Below are positions 8,061-15,856 of a DNA stretch of 64,000 bases, one piece after another. A program made the position numbers and the translations under genes. The DNA is from Nitrospira sp. (GTDB lineage: Bacteria > Nitrospirota > Nitrospiria > Nitrospirales > Nitrospiraceae): NCBI GenBank assembly GCA_022226955.1, contig CP092079.1:761418-825417 (forward strand), given 5' to 3'. How positions within the stretch are numbered: position 1 is the first letter of the stretch; each line of letters starts with the position of its first letter. The notes beneath the pieces are model-generated. The model had not been told where the DNA came from. It did not search any database and was given only the letters and a program-made list of their open reading frames with translations.

Positions 8061-9782
8061 ATGGCTATGTCTTATCGCGTTCGATGGTTGGCAGCCGGGT
8101 GGTTGGTGCTGCTGGGATTCTGCCTGGGACCGGCTTGGGCTGCGGATACCGGGACGCTTGTCGAAAAAGACGGGCGGTATGTCTTTGTGGAAAGCATGGA
8201 TCCGGCCACCAAGCTGCTGTTGCAGCGGGCTGTCACGCAAGGCACGATCACGCAGGAAGAGTACGATCACGTCGTCAAGGAATCGCAGGCACGCACCTAT
8301 CTCTTACAGCCAAGCTTCAAGGCCTGGTATGACCGCGGGTTTAACTTCTCGATGAACGACAACGATTTCTTCCTCAAAATCCGCGGGCGGTTCGCTGCGC
8401 GCTATACGCAGCGCTATCGAAACGAGGCCTATCGGAATTCCGGGGACTCGAAGAACTTTCCTGAATTGTTGGGAGTCTTTGGCGATTATCGGGCTTCCAG
8501 GTCTGGCGAGGAGGCGTCGACCTTCAATTTGAGAACGGCCAGAATCTATTTCATGGGGCATCTGTTCAACCCGGATTTCAAATACTACATTCAGCTTGCT
8601 GGAGAGACTGCGGAGAATGCTCAGGCGCCTGGCGCGTTATCCGTCTTCGACATGAATGTTACGAGCACGCACATTCCCTGGCTGAATGTGCAAGTGGGGC
8701 AATACAAGGTGTACTTCAGCCGGTCGCAGATCAATTCGACCGCCTCCATGCAGTTCGCCACGCGCGCGCTCGCGATGGATGCATTCACGGCCAACGGGCT
8801 CAATCGGCGAGATGTCGGTATCACAATCATGAACGACGAAGAAATTTATCCGGTGACCTATTATTTTGGTGTGTTCAACGGCGCCGGTCCGTTGGTGAAT
8901 CGGTTTGCGCAATTTTCCAGTGAAGAGCCGACGCTGGGATGTCCCGGCGGGCAGACGGGCGGCAATCCCTTCCCATCTCCGTCCGGATGTCCGACGAATC
9001 AACGAAGCTTGAATGCCAATCTGCGCAGCAATGTAAACCAGCTGATGTATGTCGCCCGGCTCCAGGCCAATCTGATGGGGCGGGCAGGATATGGCGAAGG
9101 AGATATGGCCTATTCCGAAACGCCGCAGCTGGCGGTCGGTGGTGCGTATGCCTATAACCCCTCCATCGACACCAGCACCAATAACGCCTTTGTCGGGATC
9201 GATTTGGCCAATCTGAGTGTCCGGCGCCAACTCGCCGCGCTCGGCAACGGACGGATGCTGGGACAGGGGGTGGTCGATTTTTCTACCTGGACGCTGGATT
9301 CAGTGTTCAAGTACCGTGGGTTCTCTCTGCAGGCCGAATATTGGTTTAGAAACGTGATTAGGCATAACAAAGAATTGCCCTGTATGCAGACGGCGGTGGT
9401 GGGGGGGCCTTGTACGGTCTTTGCGCCGGGCCAGTTCGGGAATTCCACTGGCTGGTACGTGCAATCCGGCTATTATCTGATCCCGCGAAAAGTCGAAGTG
9501 GCGGCGCGTTATGCCTGGTGGGATCCGGATACGCGGTCGGGCGGAGATCTGATTAAGGAAGTCGATGTGTCGTTGAACTGGTTTCTCGGCGGGACTTATG
9601 ACCACCAGATCATGCTGACTTACAGTAATACTGCGATGGGGCAAGGCGGGTTTGCCATTGGGCGCAGCGCGCCGTTGCCGGCTGTTGGGGCGGCGTTCCC
9701 GTCCGGGACAGTACCGCTGGATAGGAACGCCAGCACGTTGATTGAAAACGCGGTGCGTCTTAATTATCAAATATTTTTCTAA
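8061..9782 (+). CDS. Outer-membrane porin, paralogue of 3070-4686
   Basis: A 573-residue beta-barrel porin; signal peptide ends at AWA (residue 27) and GAGGAAATT precedes the ATG at 8061 (the longer frame from 8025 adds an unlikely extension). The mature N-terminus again has the lead-in TGTLVEKDGRYVFVESMDP and helix GTITQEEYDHVV. The barrel part matches the first porin in order: FFLKIRGRF, AYRNSGDSKNFPELLG, TFNLRTARIYFMGHLFNPDFKY, VQVGQYKVYFSRSQI, NRRDVGITIMNDEE. The C-terminus is NYQIFF. Transport of molybdate or a related anion is inferred from position, 12 nt before modA. Confidence 0.85.
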   Translation: MAMSYRVRWLAAGWLVLLGFCLGPAWAADTGTLVEKDGRYVFVESMDPATKLLLQRAVTQGTITQEEYDHVVKESQARTYLLQPSFKAWYDRGFNFSMNDNDFFLKIRGRFAARYTQRYRNEAYRNSGDSKNFPELLGVFGDYRASRSGEEASTFNLRTARIYFMGHLFNPDFKYYIQLAGETAENAQAPGALSVFDMNVTSTHIPWLNVQVGQYKVYFSRSQINSTASMQFATRALAMDAFTANGLNRRDVGITIMNDEEIYPVTYYFGVFNGAGPLVNRFAQFSSEEPTLGCPGGQTGGNPFPSPSGCPTNQRSLNANLRSNVNQLMYVARLQANLMGRAGYGEGDMAYSETPQLAVGGAYAYNPSIDTSTNNAFVGIDLANLSVRRQLAALGNGRMLGQGVVDFSTWTLDSVFKYRGFSLQAEYWFRNVIRHNKELPCMQTAVVGGPCTVFAPGQFGNSTGWYVQSGYYLIPRKVEVAARYAWWDPDTRSGGDLIKEVDVSLNWFLGGTYDHQIMLTYSNTAMGQGGFAIGRSAPLPAVGAAFPSGTVPLDRNASTLIENAVRLNYQIFF

Positions 9783-9794
9783 GGAGCCGGCACT

Positions 9795-10556
9795 ATGGTG
9801 CGAATCATTGCCCTCATCTGTGCGTTCGTGTTCTCAGGTGCGAGCCTGGCCGGCGCAGCGGAGGTTTCCATTGCGGCGGCGTCGGACCTGAATTTCGCGT
9901 TCAAGGAACTCGCCGTCGAGTATGAAAAGGCCACCGGCAATCATGTGAAGCTGTCGCTGGGGTCGTCGGGAAACTTTTATGCGCAGATCCAGAACGGCGC
10001 ACCGTTCGATCTCTATTTTTCCGCCGACATTGGATATCCCAAGAAACTGGAAGAGGCAGGGTTGACGGTGCCAGGATCGCTCTATCGCTACGCGGTCGGG
10101 AGGATTGTGTTGTGGGCCGGGACGGCGTCGCGGTTGGATGTCTCTAAGGGACTCGATGTTCTGCGGGAGCCTAGCATCAGGAAGATTGCGATTGCCAATC
10201 CCAAGCATGCGCCGTATGGCCGCGCAGCGGTGGCGGCGATGGAATCGGCTCATTTGTATGAGGCGGTGAAAGAGAAGCTGATTTTGGGCGAGAATATTTC
10301 ACAGGCGGCGCAATTCATTGAATCCGGCGCTTGCGAGATCGGCATCATCGCGCTGTCACTGGCGCTGTCTCCCGCAATGGCCGACAAAGGGACCTACTGG
10401 GAGATTCCAGCCGATGCCTATCCTCCGCTGGAGCAGGGGGCGGCGATTCTCAAACAGTCCAAGAATCAGGAGGCGGCTGGGCGCTTCCTGGAGTTTTTGA
10501 AAGGCTCGCAGGGACAGGACATTATGAGGCGATATGGATTTACGTTGCCTGAGTAA
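9795..10556 (+). CDS. modA: Molybdate ABC transporter, periplasmic binding protein ModA
   Basis: A 253-residue ModA with a short signal peptide (cleavage near AGA, residue 21) and the full family pattern: VSIAAASDLNFAFKELA, LGSSGNFYAQIQNGAPFDLYFSADIGYPKKL, IAIANPKHAPYGRAAVAAM, and a C-terminal RFLEFLKGSQGQDIMRRYGF. The serines in AAASD and GSSG, and the NPKHAPYGRAA loop, are where ModA proteins hold molybdate or tungstate. It lies 12 nt after the porin and overlaps the next lipoprotein by 23 nt. It is the closest match in the window to a canonical ModA and most likely the partner of ModB and ModC downstream. Confidence 0.93.
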   Translation: MVRIIALICAFVFSGASLAGAAEVSIAAASDLNFAFKELAVEYEKATGNHVKLSLGSSGNFYAQIQNGAPFDLYFSADIGYPKKLEEAGLTVPGSLYRYAVGRIVLWAGTASRLDVSKGLDVLREPSIRKIAIANPKHAPYGRAAVAAMESAHLYEAVKEKLILGENISQAAQFIESGACEIGIIALSLALSPAMADKGTYWEIPADAYPPLEQGAAILKQSKNQEAAGRFLEFLKGSQGQDIMRRYGFTLPE

Positions 10557-10875
10557 ATCGATCCGTCATCCGGTCCGCGTGGCGTCGATGGCGGGGTTGT
10601 TGTGTCTAAGCGCCGGCTGTTCCGATGCAGTCACGATGGTGCGCGAGACGGAGACCGGCGGCGTGGTCAGCTATCTGTTTAAGGAAGAGCGCGGCGGACC
10701 GATGGGGTCGCTGCATCGGAAAGAAGCGTTGAAAGCGATGGAGAGGAAGTGTCCATCCGGTTATGCCGTGTTGAAAGAAGGGGAACTGCAAGGGTACGGC
10801 AGTATGTCCAGTGTGGAGGGGCAGGAGGGAGAGATTACCGGCCGGCGATGGGGGATGCAGTTTCTATGCAAGTAG
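10534..10875 (+). CDS. Hypothetical small lipoprotein within the mod operon
   Basis: A 113-residue predicted lipoprotein: signal peptide VASMAGLLCLSAG then Cys29. The mature part is short, basic and ends GRRWGMQFLCK. I do not recognise a family, although the shape (SYLFKEERGG, then RKEALKAMERKCP) resembles small exported proteins of unknown function in many Gram-negatives. It overlaps the end of modA by 23 nt and the next gene by 10 nt, so it belongs to the mod operon. Confidence 0.62.
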   Translation: MDLRCLSKSIRHPVRVASMAGLLCLSAGCSDAVTMVRETETGGVVSYLFKEERGGPMGSLHRKEALKAMERKCPSGYAVLKEGELQGYGSMSSVEGQEGEITGRRWGMQFLCK

Positions 10876-11453
10876 GCAGGATTCACCAGCAAGGAGTAGT
10901 TTGTTTTTTGAGCGTGAGCGTGCTTCTGATTGCCGGCACGGCGGCATGGGTTGACGAGGGTGCTCTGCTCCAGCGCCCTCAAGCGGAGGCGGCTTCTCAC
11001 GAGCGGTCTTGCCGTGCGTCCAACCAGGATTCAGTCAGGGCTGAGCAATTTGACGGCGTGCAGATCGAAGCCTCCGACCTCGTGCTGTATGAGCAATTCT
11101 TTGAATCTATTTTACGAGCCCCGCTCGTTCAACGAATCGATCATCCGCAGGTCGATCGCCTGCGCGGCTACTGTTATCGGAATGTATTCGTCGTCGTGCG
11201 CCAGGATTTTCGCACTCCTCGGCCCACGGGGTGGGTGCAGCTTAATTTCACTGTTTTGAGTGTTGCGACGGTGCAAGAGGAATTGGAGCGGGCCTATCGC
11301 GCCTCTTCCGTCTATCTGCTGGGGGAAGAGGCGCGTGCCAAAATTGTCCGGTTTCGTGTGAAGCCGGATGTGATGCGAGGCGATCGAAGGGTTGCTCGCC
11401 TCGAAGTCGCGGGGCCTGAGGGATTCATGATCGGGTTCGATCAGGAAAAATAG
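10866..11453 (+). CDS. Hypothetical exported protein within the mod operon
   Basis: A 195-residue protein with one N-terminal hydrophobic segment (residues about 10-28), either an uncleaved anchor or a signal peptide. The ATG at 10866 overlaps the stop region of the upstream lipoprotein; longer frames give an arginine-rich extension that is clearly not a signal peptide. The body is alpha/beta and soluble with no motif I recognise. It lies between modA and the molbindin gene, which points to a periplasmic accessory role that I cannot define. Confidence 0.58.
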   Translation: MQVGRIHQQGVVCFLSVSVLLIAGTAAWVDEGALLQRPQAEAASHERSCRASNQDSVRAEQFDGVQIEASDLVLYEQFFESILRAPLVQRIDHPQVDRLRGYCYRNVFVVVRQDFRTPRPTGWVQLNFTVLSVATVQEELERAYRASSVYLLGEEARAKIVRFRVKPDVMRGDRRVARLEVAGPEGFMIGFDQEK

Positions 11454-11546
11454 CAGGAGAGATGTTCGGTTCATGTGTCGCAGGAGGTGTCCGATTCATT
11501 CATCGGCAGTTGAAATGGTGCCACTGTCTTATTAAGGAGGTGTCCA

Positions 11547-11750
11547 GTGAAGCTCAGTGCAAGAAATCAATTCCAAGGAGCGGTGACGAAGATTACGGAA
11601 GGCCAAGCGATGGCCGAGGTTACGGCGAAAGTCGGCACGCTTGAATTTGTAGCCGCAATTACCGAAGGGTCGGTTAAGAACATGGGGTTGAAGGTTGGCG
11701 ATTCGGTCACGGTGTATGTGAAAGCCACGGAAGTGATGATTGGCAAATAG
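11547..11750 (+). CDS. mop: Molbindin (single Mop-domain molybdate-binding protein)
   Basis: A 67-residue single-domain Mop/TOBE protein: starts KLSARNQFQGAVTKITEG, continues AEVTAKVGTLEFVAAIT, ends VGDSVTVYVKATEVMIGK, which is the full Mop consensus. Known molbindins form hexamers that bind several molybdate or tungstate ions and act as cytoplasmic stores. The start is GTG with a strong AAGGAGGTG eight bases upstream. The gene has its own 93-nt leader and is followed by a long hairpin (11783-11818), so its level may be set apart from that of modBC. It should buffer the molybdate delivered by ModBC. Confidence 0.92.
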   Translation: MKLSARNQFQGAVTKITEGQAMAEVTAKVGTLEFVAAITEGSVKNMGLKVGDSVTVYVKATEVMIGK

Positions 11751-11782
11751 TGTGTATTGACATTCCTGAGCGCAGATTTCTA

Positions 11783-11818
11783 CCAATGCGCCGAAGTCGA
11801 CCGACTCCGGCGCATTGG
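11783..11818 (+). terminator. Long GC-rich hairpin between mop and modB (attenuator or RNA-processing site)
   Basis: CCAATGCGCCG (11783-11793) pairs perfectly with CGGCGCATTGG (11808-11818). The intervening bases add an inner AGTCG/CGACT stem after one mismatch, giving about 16 base pairs with a 2-nt loop. No U-tract follows, so it is not a classical intrinsic terminator. It more likely stabilises the mop 3' end or limits read-through into modBC. A TTG that could start modB lies inside the stem. Confidence 0.55.
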
Positions 11819-11844
11819 ATCATGACGGCCATGTGGGTGGGTTT

Positions 11845-12519
11845 GTGAACTGGCTGGCCATCTGGGTGACCTTCAAGCTGGCGAGTCTCACGGCCGCCGC
11901 GTTGATGGTGATCGGATTGCCGATTGCCTATTGGCTGGCCTATTCCACCTGGCGATGGAAGTTCGTTGTCGAATCGATTGTCGCGCTGCCGTTGGTGCTG
12001 CCGCCGACGGTGCTCGGCTTCTACATTCTCGTGGCCATCGGTCCGCACAGTCCGATCGGCCGGTTCTATGCCGACCTTGTCGGCCATCCGTTGCCGTTTA
12101 CGTTTGAGGGGCTGCTCTTCGCGTCGATCTTGTACAGTCTCCCATTTGCCGTGCAGCCGTTTGCCACAGCGTTCGAACAGGTTGATCGGACGGTGATCGA
12201 AGCTTCGTGGACTTTGGGGCTGTCGAAGGTGAAGACATTCTTCAAGCTCATTCTGCCGTTGTCGACAGCGGGGCTCATTACCGGCGCGGTGTTAAGCTTT
12301 GCCCATACGCTGGGAGAGTTTGGAGTGGTGTTGATGGTGGGCGGCAATATCGAAGGCGTGACGCGCACGGTCTCCATCGATATTTACGACGAGGTGCAGG
12401 CGCTTAATTATGCCGGCGCAGCCAAGACGGCCGCATTTCTTCTGGTCATTTCCTATCTTGTTTTGTTGCTGGTCTATGCCATGAATCGAAAGGTCTGGGC
12501 GGTATGGCCGCAGAAGTAA
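11845..12519 (+). CDS. modB: Molybdate ABC transporter, permease ModB
   Basis: A 224-residue inner-membrane permease with about five to six hydrophobic segments. It shows the ABC permease coupling loop EASWTLGLSKVKTFFKLILPLSTAGLITG (EAA motif) and the ModB-specific LPLVLPPTVLGFYIL near residues 45-60; FAHTLGEFGVVLMVGGN follows. It carries molybdate inward using ModC. The start is uncertain: the TTG at 11815 lies within the hairpin and has no ribosome-binding site, so I prefer the GTG at 11845 (MNWLAIWVTFKLASL), a usual ModB opening. It overlaps modC by 16 nt. Confidence 0.92.
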   Translation: MNWLAIWVTFKLASLTAAALMVIGLPIAYWLAYSTWRWKFVVESIVALPLVLPPTVLGFYILVAIGPHSPIGRFYADLVGHPLPFTFEGLLFASILYSLPFAVQPFATAFEQVDRTVIEASWTLGLSKVKTFFKLILPLSTAGLITGAVLSFAHTLGEFGVVLMVGGNIEGVTRTVSIDIYDEVQALNYAGAAKTAAFLLVISYLVLLLVYAMNRKVWAVWPQK

Positions 12520-13589
12520 TCGTCGATGTGATGAAGACCTTTCCTGGGCGAACAGCTATTCGCGCCAGTTTCCGTTATCCGGTTGAGGCCTCGACGGTGT
12601 TGATCCTGTTTGGTCCGTCCGGTTCGGGCAAGACGACGGTGCTGCGCTCGATGGCAGGGCTGGAGGGGCCTGAGGCTGGCAGGATTCAGTTCCTCTCCAG
12701 GGTCTGGCTGGATACGGATGCGCGCATCAATGTGTCGCCGCAAGACCGGCAGATCGGCTATATGGCGCAGAGCTACGCCTTGTTCCCCAATTATTCCGTG
12801 GCCGGAAACATTGCGTATGGATTGGAGAATCTCACGCTGGCTGAGCGGCAGGCGCGGGTGCGGGAGATGGTGGAACTGTTTCAGTTGACCGGATTGGAAG
12901 AGTCAAAGCCGCGTGAGCTATCCGGAGGCCAGCAGCAGCGGGTGGCGCTGGCTCGCGCTGTGGCGCCTCGGCCGCAGTTGTTGTTACTGGATGAGCCGCT
13001 CTCCGCGTTGGACGCGCCGACTCGGTTGCAGCTCCGAGGTGAGCTGAGAAGTTTGTTGAGACAATTGGCGCTGCCGTCGATTATCGTGACGCACGATTGG
13101 GCCGAAGCCTTGACGCTGGGCGATGTGATGGCGGTGATGAGTGAGGGAGCGGTTCTTCAAGTGGGGACCCCTCAAGAGGTATTCTGCAAGCCGGTCAATG
13201 CGGAGGTCGCCAGAGTGGTTGGTGTTGAAACGGTGGTGCAGGGCACATTGGCCGATGCCCATGATGGGCTGGCGACAGTGCGAGTGGGAGCGGTCTCTCT
13301 GACGGCGGTCGCCGAGGAGCCTGTCGGAGCTGATGTGTTCGTGTGCATTAGGGCGGAAGATGTGACGCTTGAACTCGCGGGGGCCGGGCCCACCAGCGCC
13401 CGAAATCATCTCCAGGGAACCGTGAGTGCGATTGCCTCACTCGGCGCTCTGGCGCGGGTCACGATCGAGTGCGGGTTTTCTCTGGTCGCAGTTATTACAA
13501 GGTCGGCGTTGACAGAACTGGAGTTGACGGTCGGCACTTCGGTCAGAGCGTCTTTCAAAGCCGGGTCGGTGCATCTGATCTCGCGTTAG
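12504..13589 (+). CDS. modC: Molybdate ABC transporter, ATP-binding protein ModC
   Basis: A 361-residue ATPase: Walker A GPSGSGKTT (37-45), Q-loop YMAQSYALFP, signature LSGGQQQR, Walker B LLLLDEP, H-loop VTHD. The C-terminal 70 residues (RNHLQGTVSAIASLGALARVTIECG) form a Mop/TOBE domain, diagnostic of ModC and used for feedback by molybdate in known homologues. It overlaps modB by 16 nt and is the last gene of the rightward operon. It energises ModB and may also serve the extra binding proteins encoded upstream. Confidence 0.94.
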   Translation: MAAEVIVDVMKTFPGRTAIRASFRYPVEASTVLILFGPSGSGKTTVLRSMAGLEGPEAGRIQFLSRVWLDTDARINVSPQDRQIGYMAQSYALFPNYSVAGNIAYGLENLTLAERQARVREMVELFQLTGLEESKPRELSGGQQQRVALARAVAPRPQLLLLDEPLSALDAPTRLQLRGELRSLLRQLALPSIIVTHDWAEALTLGDVMAVMSEGAVLQVGTPQEVFCKPVNAEVARVVGVETVVQGTLADAHDGLATVRVGAVSLTAVAEEPVGADVFVCIRAEDVTLELAGAGPTSARNHLQGTVSAIASLGALARVTIECGFSLVAVITRSALTELELTVGTSVRASFKAGSVHLISR

Positions 13590-13828
13590 TGTCAGCGCTA
13601 TTTCATTCGCCTATCTCTCTTCCAATCGATCTCTTCAGATTTTGTGGGTAACTCTGTTCAACGGACGGTTTGTTTAGAATCGCGACCATCTCCGTAGGTG
13701 TTACCGTCGTAACCGGTATGGTAGATGCCAAGACTGAAATCCAAGATCGGCTGCATCCTACGGACTGCAGAAATACCCATTAATGGAAGCAGTCGTAGGT
13801 GCAGGCGGTTCACCATCAGGAGTGAATG
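13590..13828. other. Convergent intergenic region after modC
   Basis: About 240 nt between the ends of modC and the small exported gene on the other strand. There is no open frame of note. Two short GTAGGTG-containing words repeat (around 13694 and 13795). I see no clear intrinsic terminator. Confidence 0.4.
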
Positions 13829-14161
13829 TTATGGGAGTTGGACGACGGTCACAGTCCAGTCGCCATCCGACACGATCTTCAAATAATATTCGCCGGCTTT
13901 CGGGTAGTAGCTAGAATCCGCTCCCGGCTTATCTTGGGTCACTATTGGCAATAGCCCTTGACGTTCGCCGTCTGCCGTAAAGAGGTAAATTGCAAATTTC
14001 TGCCCCTTCGCGTCCCAGCGTAATTCCCATCGATCTTGCACTGTGAATGGTCTTGTATTCCTGGTGCCGTTGGCTGATTTTGTGACAATTACATGTTCCT
14101 CAGCAGCCCAAGATGGCGCAGCGGAGAGAAGTGCTATGCATAATAGTGCCACCTTCCACAT
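13829..14161 (-). CDS. Small secreted hypothetical protein
   Basis: A 110-residue exported protein. The ATG at 14161 has AAGGAGGG immediately upstream, so it is preferred to the longer frame. The signal peptide is MWKVALLCIALLSAAPSWA. The mature 91 residues look like a small beta-sandwich: RWELRWDAKGQKFAIYLFTADGE, then YYPKAGEYYLKIVSDGDWTVTVVQLP. This resembles periplasmic beta-rich proteins in which a final strand pairs with the signal GEYYLKI; I do not know a function. It stands alone, with decayed sequence upstream. Confidence 0.72.
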   Translation of the reverse strand: MWKVALLCIALLSAAPSWAAEEHVIVTKSANGTRNTRPFTVQDRWELRWDAKGQKFAIYLFTADGERQGLLPIVTQDKPGADSSYYPKAGEYYLKIVSDGDWTVTVVQLP

Positions 14162-14199
14162 GCTTCCCTCCTTATAACTCAGGGGCATTGCACAACCCG

Positions 14200-14839
14200 T
14201 TCAGGTTCCGGTGTTCTGACTGTAGCACGATTAGTGGGAAGTCAGATTGATGGGTGTGAGCACTTTGCCGTCGCGTTTTTTTGATAGCGTTTGAACGTCG
14301 TTTCGTCGGTGCTGTCGATTACGACCATATCCAGAGCGCCGGCCTAAGGATGCAGATTCAGATTCAGATTCATCACGATCATATCGCCTTCCCATAGTCC
14401 AGCACATTGATTTGTCACGTACGTGGAAAGATATTTCTCCGCCGCGCCGGCTTGGTGGCATTCGCCGATGCTCTATGAAGGGTGAGTAACATGGGGTGGA
14501 TTACCGCGTGAGGTATTTGCTCACGCTCGATACGGGCGATGTGCTTGAAGAGGATGTGACTGTGCGGAATCAATAGTCGCCGTCCCGTTCAATGCACCGT
14601 GAATAGACGTTTAAGCGGCGCGTGCAGACAGTTGGACGGGTATTTTTGAGATAGATAGCCGCATCGGCGCGGAACAGGTCGGACGGGGGGATTTGCATGA
14701 TCGCAGCTAATCTCCGAGGTATGTCTAAAGCCTGCCACCTCTCGATTAGTCCAGAATTGGTTGATGGAAATTCCTGGAATGGTTGCCGCGCTATAACAGG
14801 GGAGGCGAGTTTTATAGGGAACCGCGCCGGTTTTCCTGC
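14200..14839. pseudogene. Gene-poor stretch with possible decayed coding fragments
   Basis: About 640 nt without an intact gene. On the minus strand, two frames together read ALDMVVIDSTDETTFKR and DGKVLTPINLTSH before a stop near 14233, as if one reading frame was broken by an indel. A short ATTCAG triplication (around 14349-14367) lies just upstream of it. On the plus strand a 27-codon fragment ending near 14572 (DYRVRYLLTLDTGDVLEED) also looks like a protein tail. The parent families are not recognisable. Confidence 0.35.
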
Positions 14840-14877
14840 TTGACAGAGGATATTCCCGTATGTAACCATTGGTTACA
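14840..14877 (+). promoter_or_regulatory. Repressor promoter with 17-bp palindromic operator
   Basis: TTGACA (14840-14845) is followed after 17 bp by TAACCA (14863-14868). A perfect palindrome, TGTAACCATTGGTTACA, occupies 14861-14877 and so covers the -10 element. It ends two bases before the ATG of the S24/LexA-like repressor. The arrangement fits autorepression, and the expected start point lies next to the ATG, which would make the message leaderless. Confidence 0.6.
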
Positions 14878-14879
14878 TC

Positions 14880-15425
14880 ATGAAATCGAACGATCTAAAG
14901 CGGATTCGCGAGGGGTTAGGGCTCACGCAGCAACAACTGGCTGAGGCCTTGAGCACAACCCGTGTGTCGGTGGCGCGGTATGAAGCGGGGATGCGGCGGA
15001 TTCCCGGCATGGTGCGTGTGGCGTTAGAACAGCTTCAGCGACGGACTGAAATTCCTATGGCGGGCATTGTGGCGGCCGGATCTCCGATTGAGCCGGTGCC
15101 GCAGTCTGACCTCATCGATGTCCCGCCGAGCATGTTGCGCGGGGGCGATACCTTCGCGCTTCGTGTGAAAGGGGAGTCGATGAAAGACGATGGCATTCTG
15201 CCGGGCGATCTGGTGATCGTGCGCAAGCAGGATCACGCCCGCAACGGGCAGACGGTTGTCGCGTTGGTGAATCAGGATGCGACGATCAAGACCTATTTCA
15301 AAAAGGATACGCATATCGAGCTGCATCCGGCCAATGCGGCGATGCAGCCCATTATTGTGACTCCCAACGATCAGTTTCATATCGAAGGGCTCTTGATCGG
15401 CGTCATTCGCCATTGCGTCATTTAG
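14880..15425 (+). CDS. LexA/CI-like S24 repressor with XRE helix-turn-helix
   Basis: A 181-residue transcription repressor. Residues 5-55 are an XRE helix-turn-helix (LGLTQQQLAEALSTTRVSVARYEAG). The rest is an S24 autoprotease domain: putative cleavage pair Ala66-Gly67 in GIVAAGSP, catalytic Ser100 in GESMKDDGI and Lys137 in DATIKTYFK. Family members cut themselves when stimulated by RecA filaments, lifting repression. The perfect palindrome overlapping its own promoter (14861-14877) is the likely operator. No ribosome-binding site precedes the ATG. It is followed by two small ORFs in the same direction. It may be a LexA-type regulator or a relic prophage repressor; no phage genes adjoin it. 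Confidence 0.88.
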   Translation: MKSNDLKRIREGLGLTQQQLAEALSTTRVSVARYEAGMRRIPGMVRVALEQLQRRTEIPMAGIVAAGSPIEPVPQSDLIDVPPSMLRGGDTFALRVKGESMKDDGILPGDLVIVRKQDHARNGQTVVALVNQDATIKTYFKKDTHIELHPANAAMQPIIVTPNDQFHIEGLLIGVIRHCVI

Positions 15426-15444
15426 TTTAATCAAGGAGGGGACC

Positions 15445-15699
15445 ATGCTGACAGATGGACGAATTTTAGTGACGGACCGGTTAGTCTCTCTTGAACGGAC
15501 GATCGATTCGATGAACGTGCAGCTTCGAGACGTGCGCTGGGAGCTTGGACATGCGAAGGCGGAACCGTTGCCAATCCGGTTATGGCGCAATCTAGTAGGC
15601 GGAAGATCAGAGCAGGAATATATGTCGACGGTGTGTAATCGTAACGTGCGCCCGAATATAAAGGTGGTGTCCCATGGTGATGCAAGAGTGTCACGGTGA
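15445..15699 (+). CDS. Small hypothetical protein downstream of the S24 repressor
   Basis: An 84-codon ORF with a strong AAGGAGGGG seven bases before its ATG and only 19 nt after the repressor stop. Residues 8-45 are predicted coiled-coil-like (VTDRLVSLERTIDSMNVQLRDVRWELGHAKAE), the tail is basic. No family recognised. It overlaps the next small ORF, and all three genes probably form one autoregulated operon. Confidence 0.52.
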   Translation: MLTDGRILVTDRLVSLERTIDSMNVQLRDVRWELGHAKAEPLPIRLWRNLVGGRSEQEYMSTVCNRNVRPNIKVVSHGDARVSR

Positions 15700-15856
15700 T
15701 GGTGTGATGAACGGATCCTGCGCAGATTGTGGGACGCTTGCTGCGCAACGCATGGCTTGTGTCGATATACTCACCCATTCAACGGTCGAGTTATGTCCGG
15801 CTTGCTGGAATGCCTATCGGCAACGGCAGGTGTTTAGTGCGGGATGTTGTGGGTAA
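15674..15856 (+). CDS. Small Cys-rich (CxxC...CxxC) hypothetical protein
   Basis: A 60-residue ORF with two CxxC knuckles (CADCG and CPACW) spaced like a small zinc ribbon. AAGGTGGTG precedes the ATG. It overlaps the preceding small ORF by 26 nt. Function is unknown; zinc binding is inference from the cysteine spacing. Confidence 0.45.
   Translation: MVMQECHGDGVMNGSCADCGTLAAQRMACVDILTHSTVELCPACWNAYRQRQVFSAGCCG

Noticed and set aside
11462..11644. A 60-codon ORF ahead of molbindin
   Set aside because: Overlaps the molbindin gene out of frame; no start signal.
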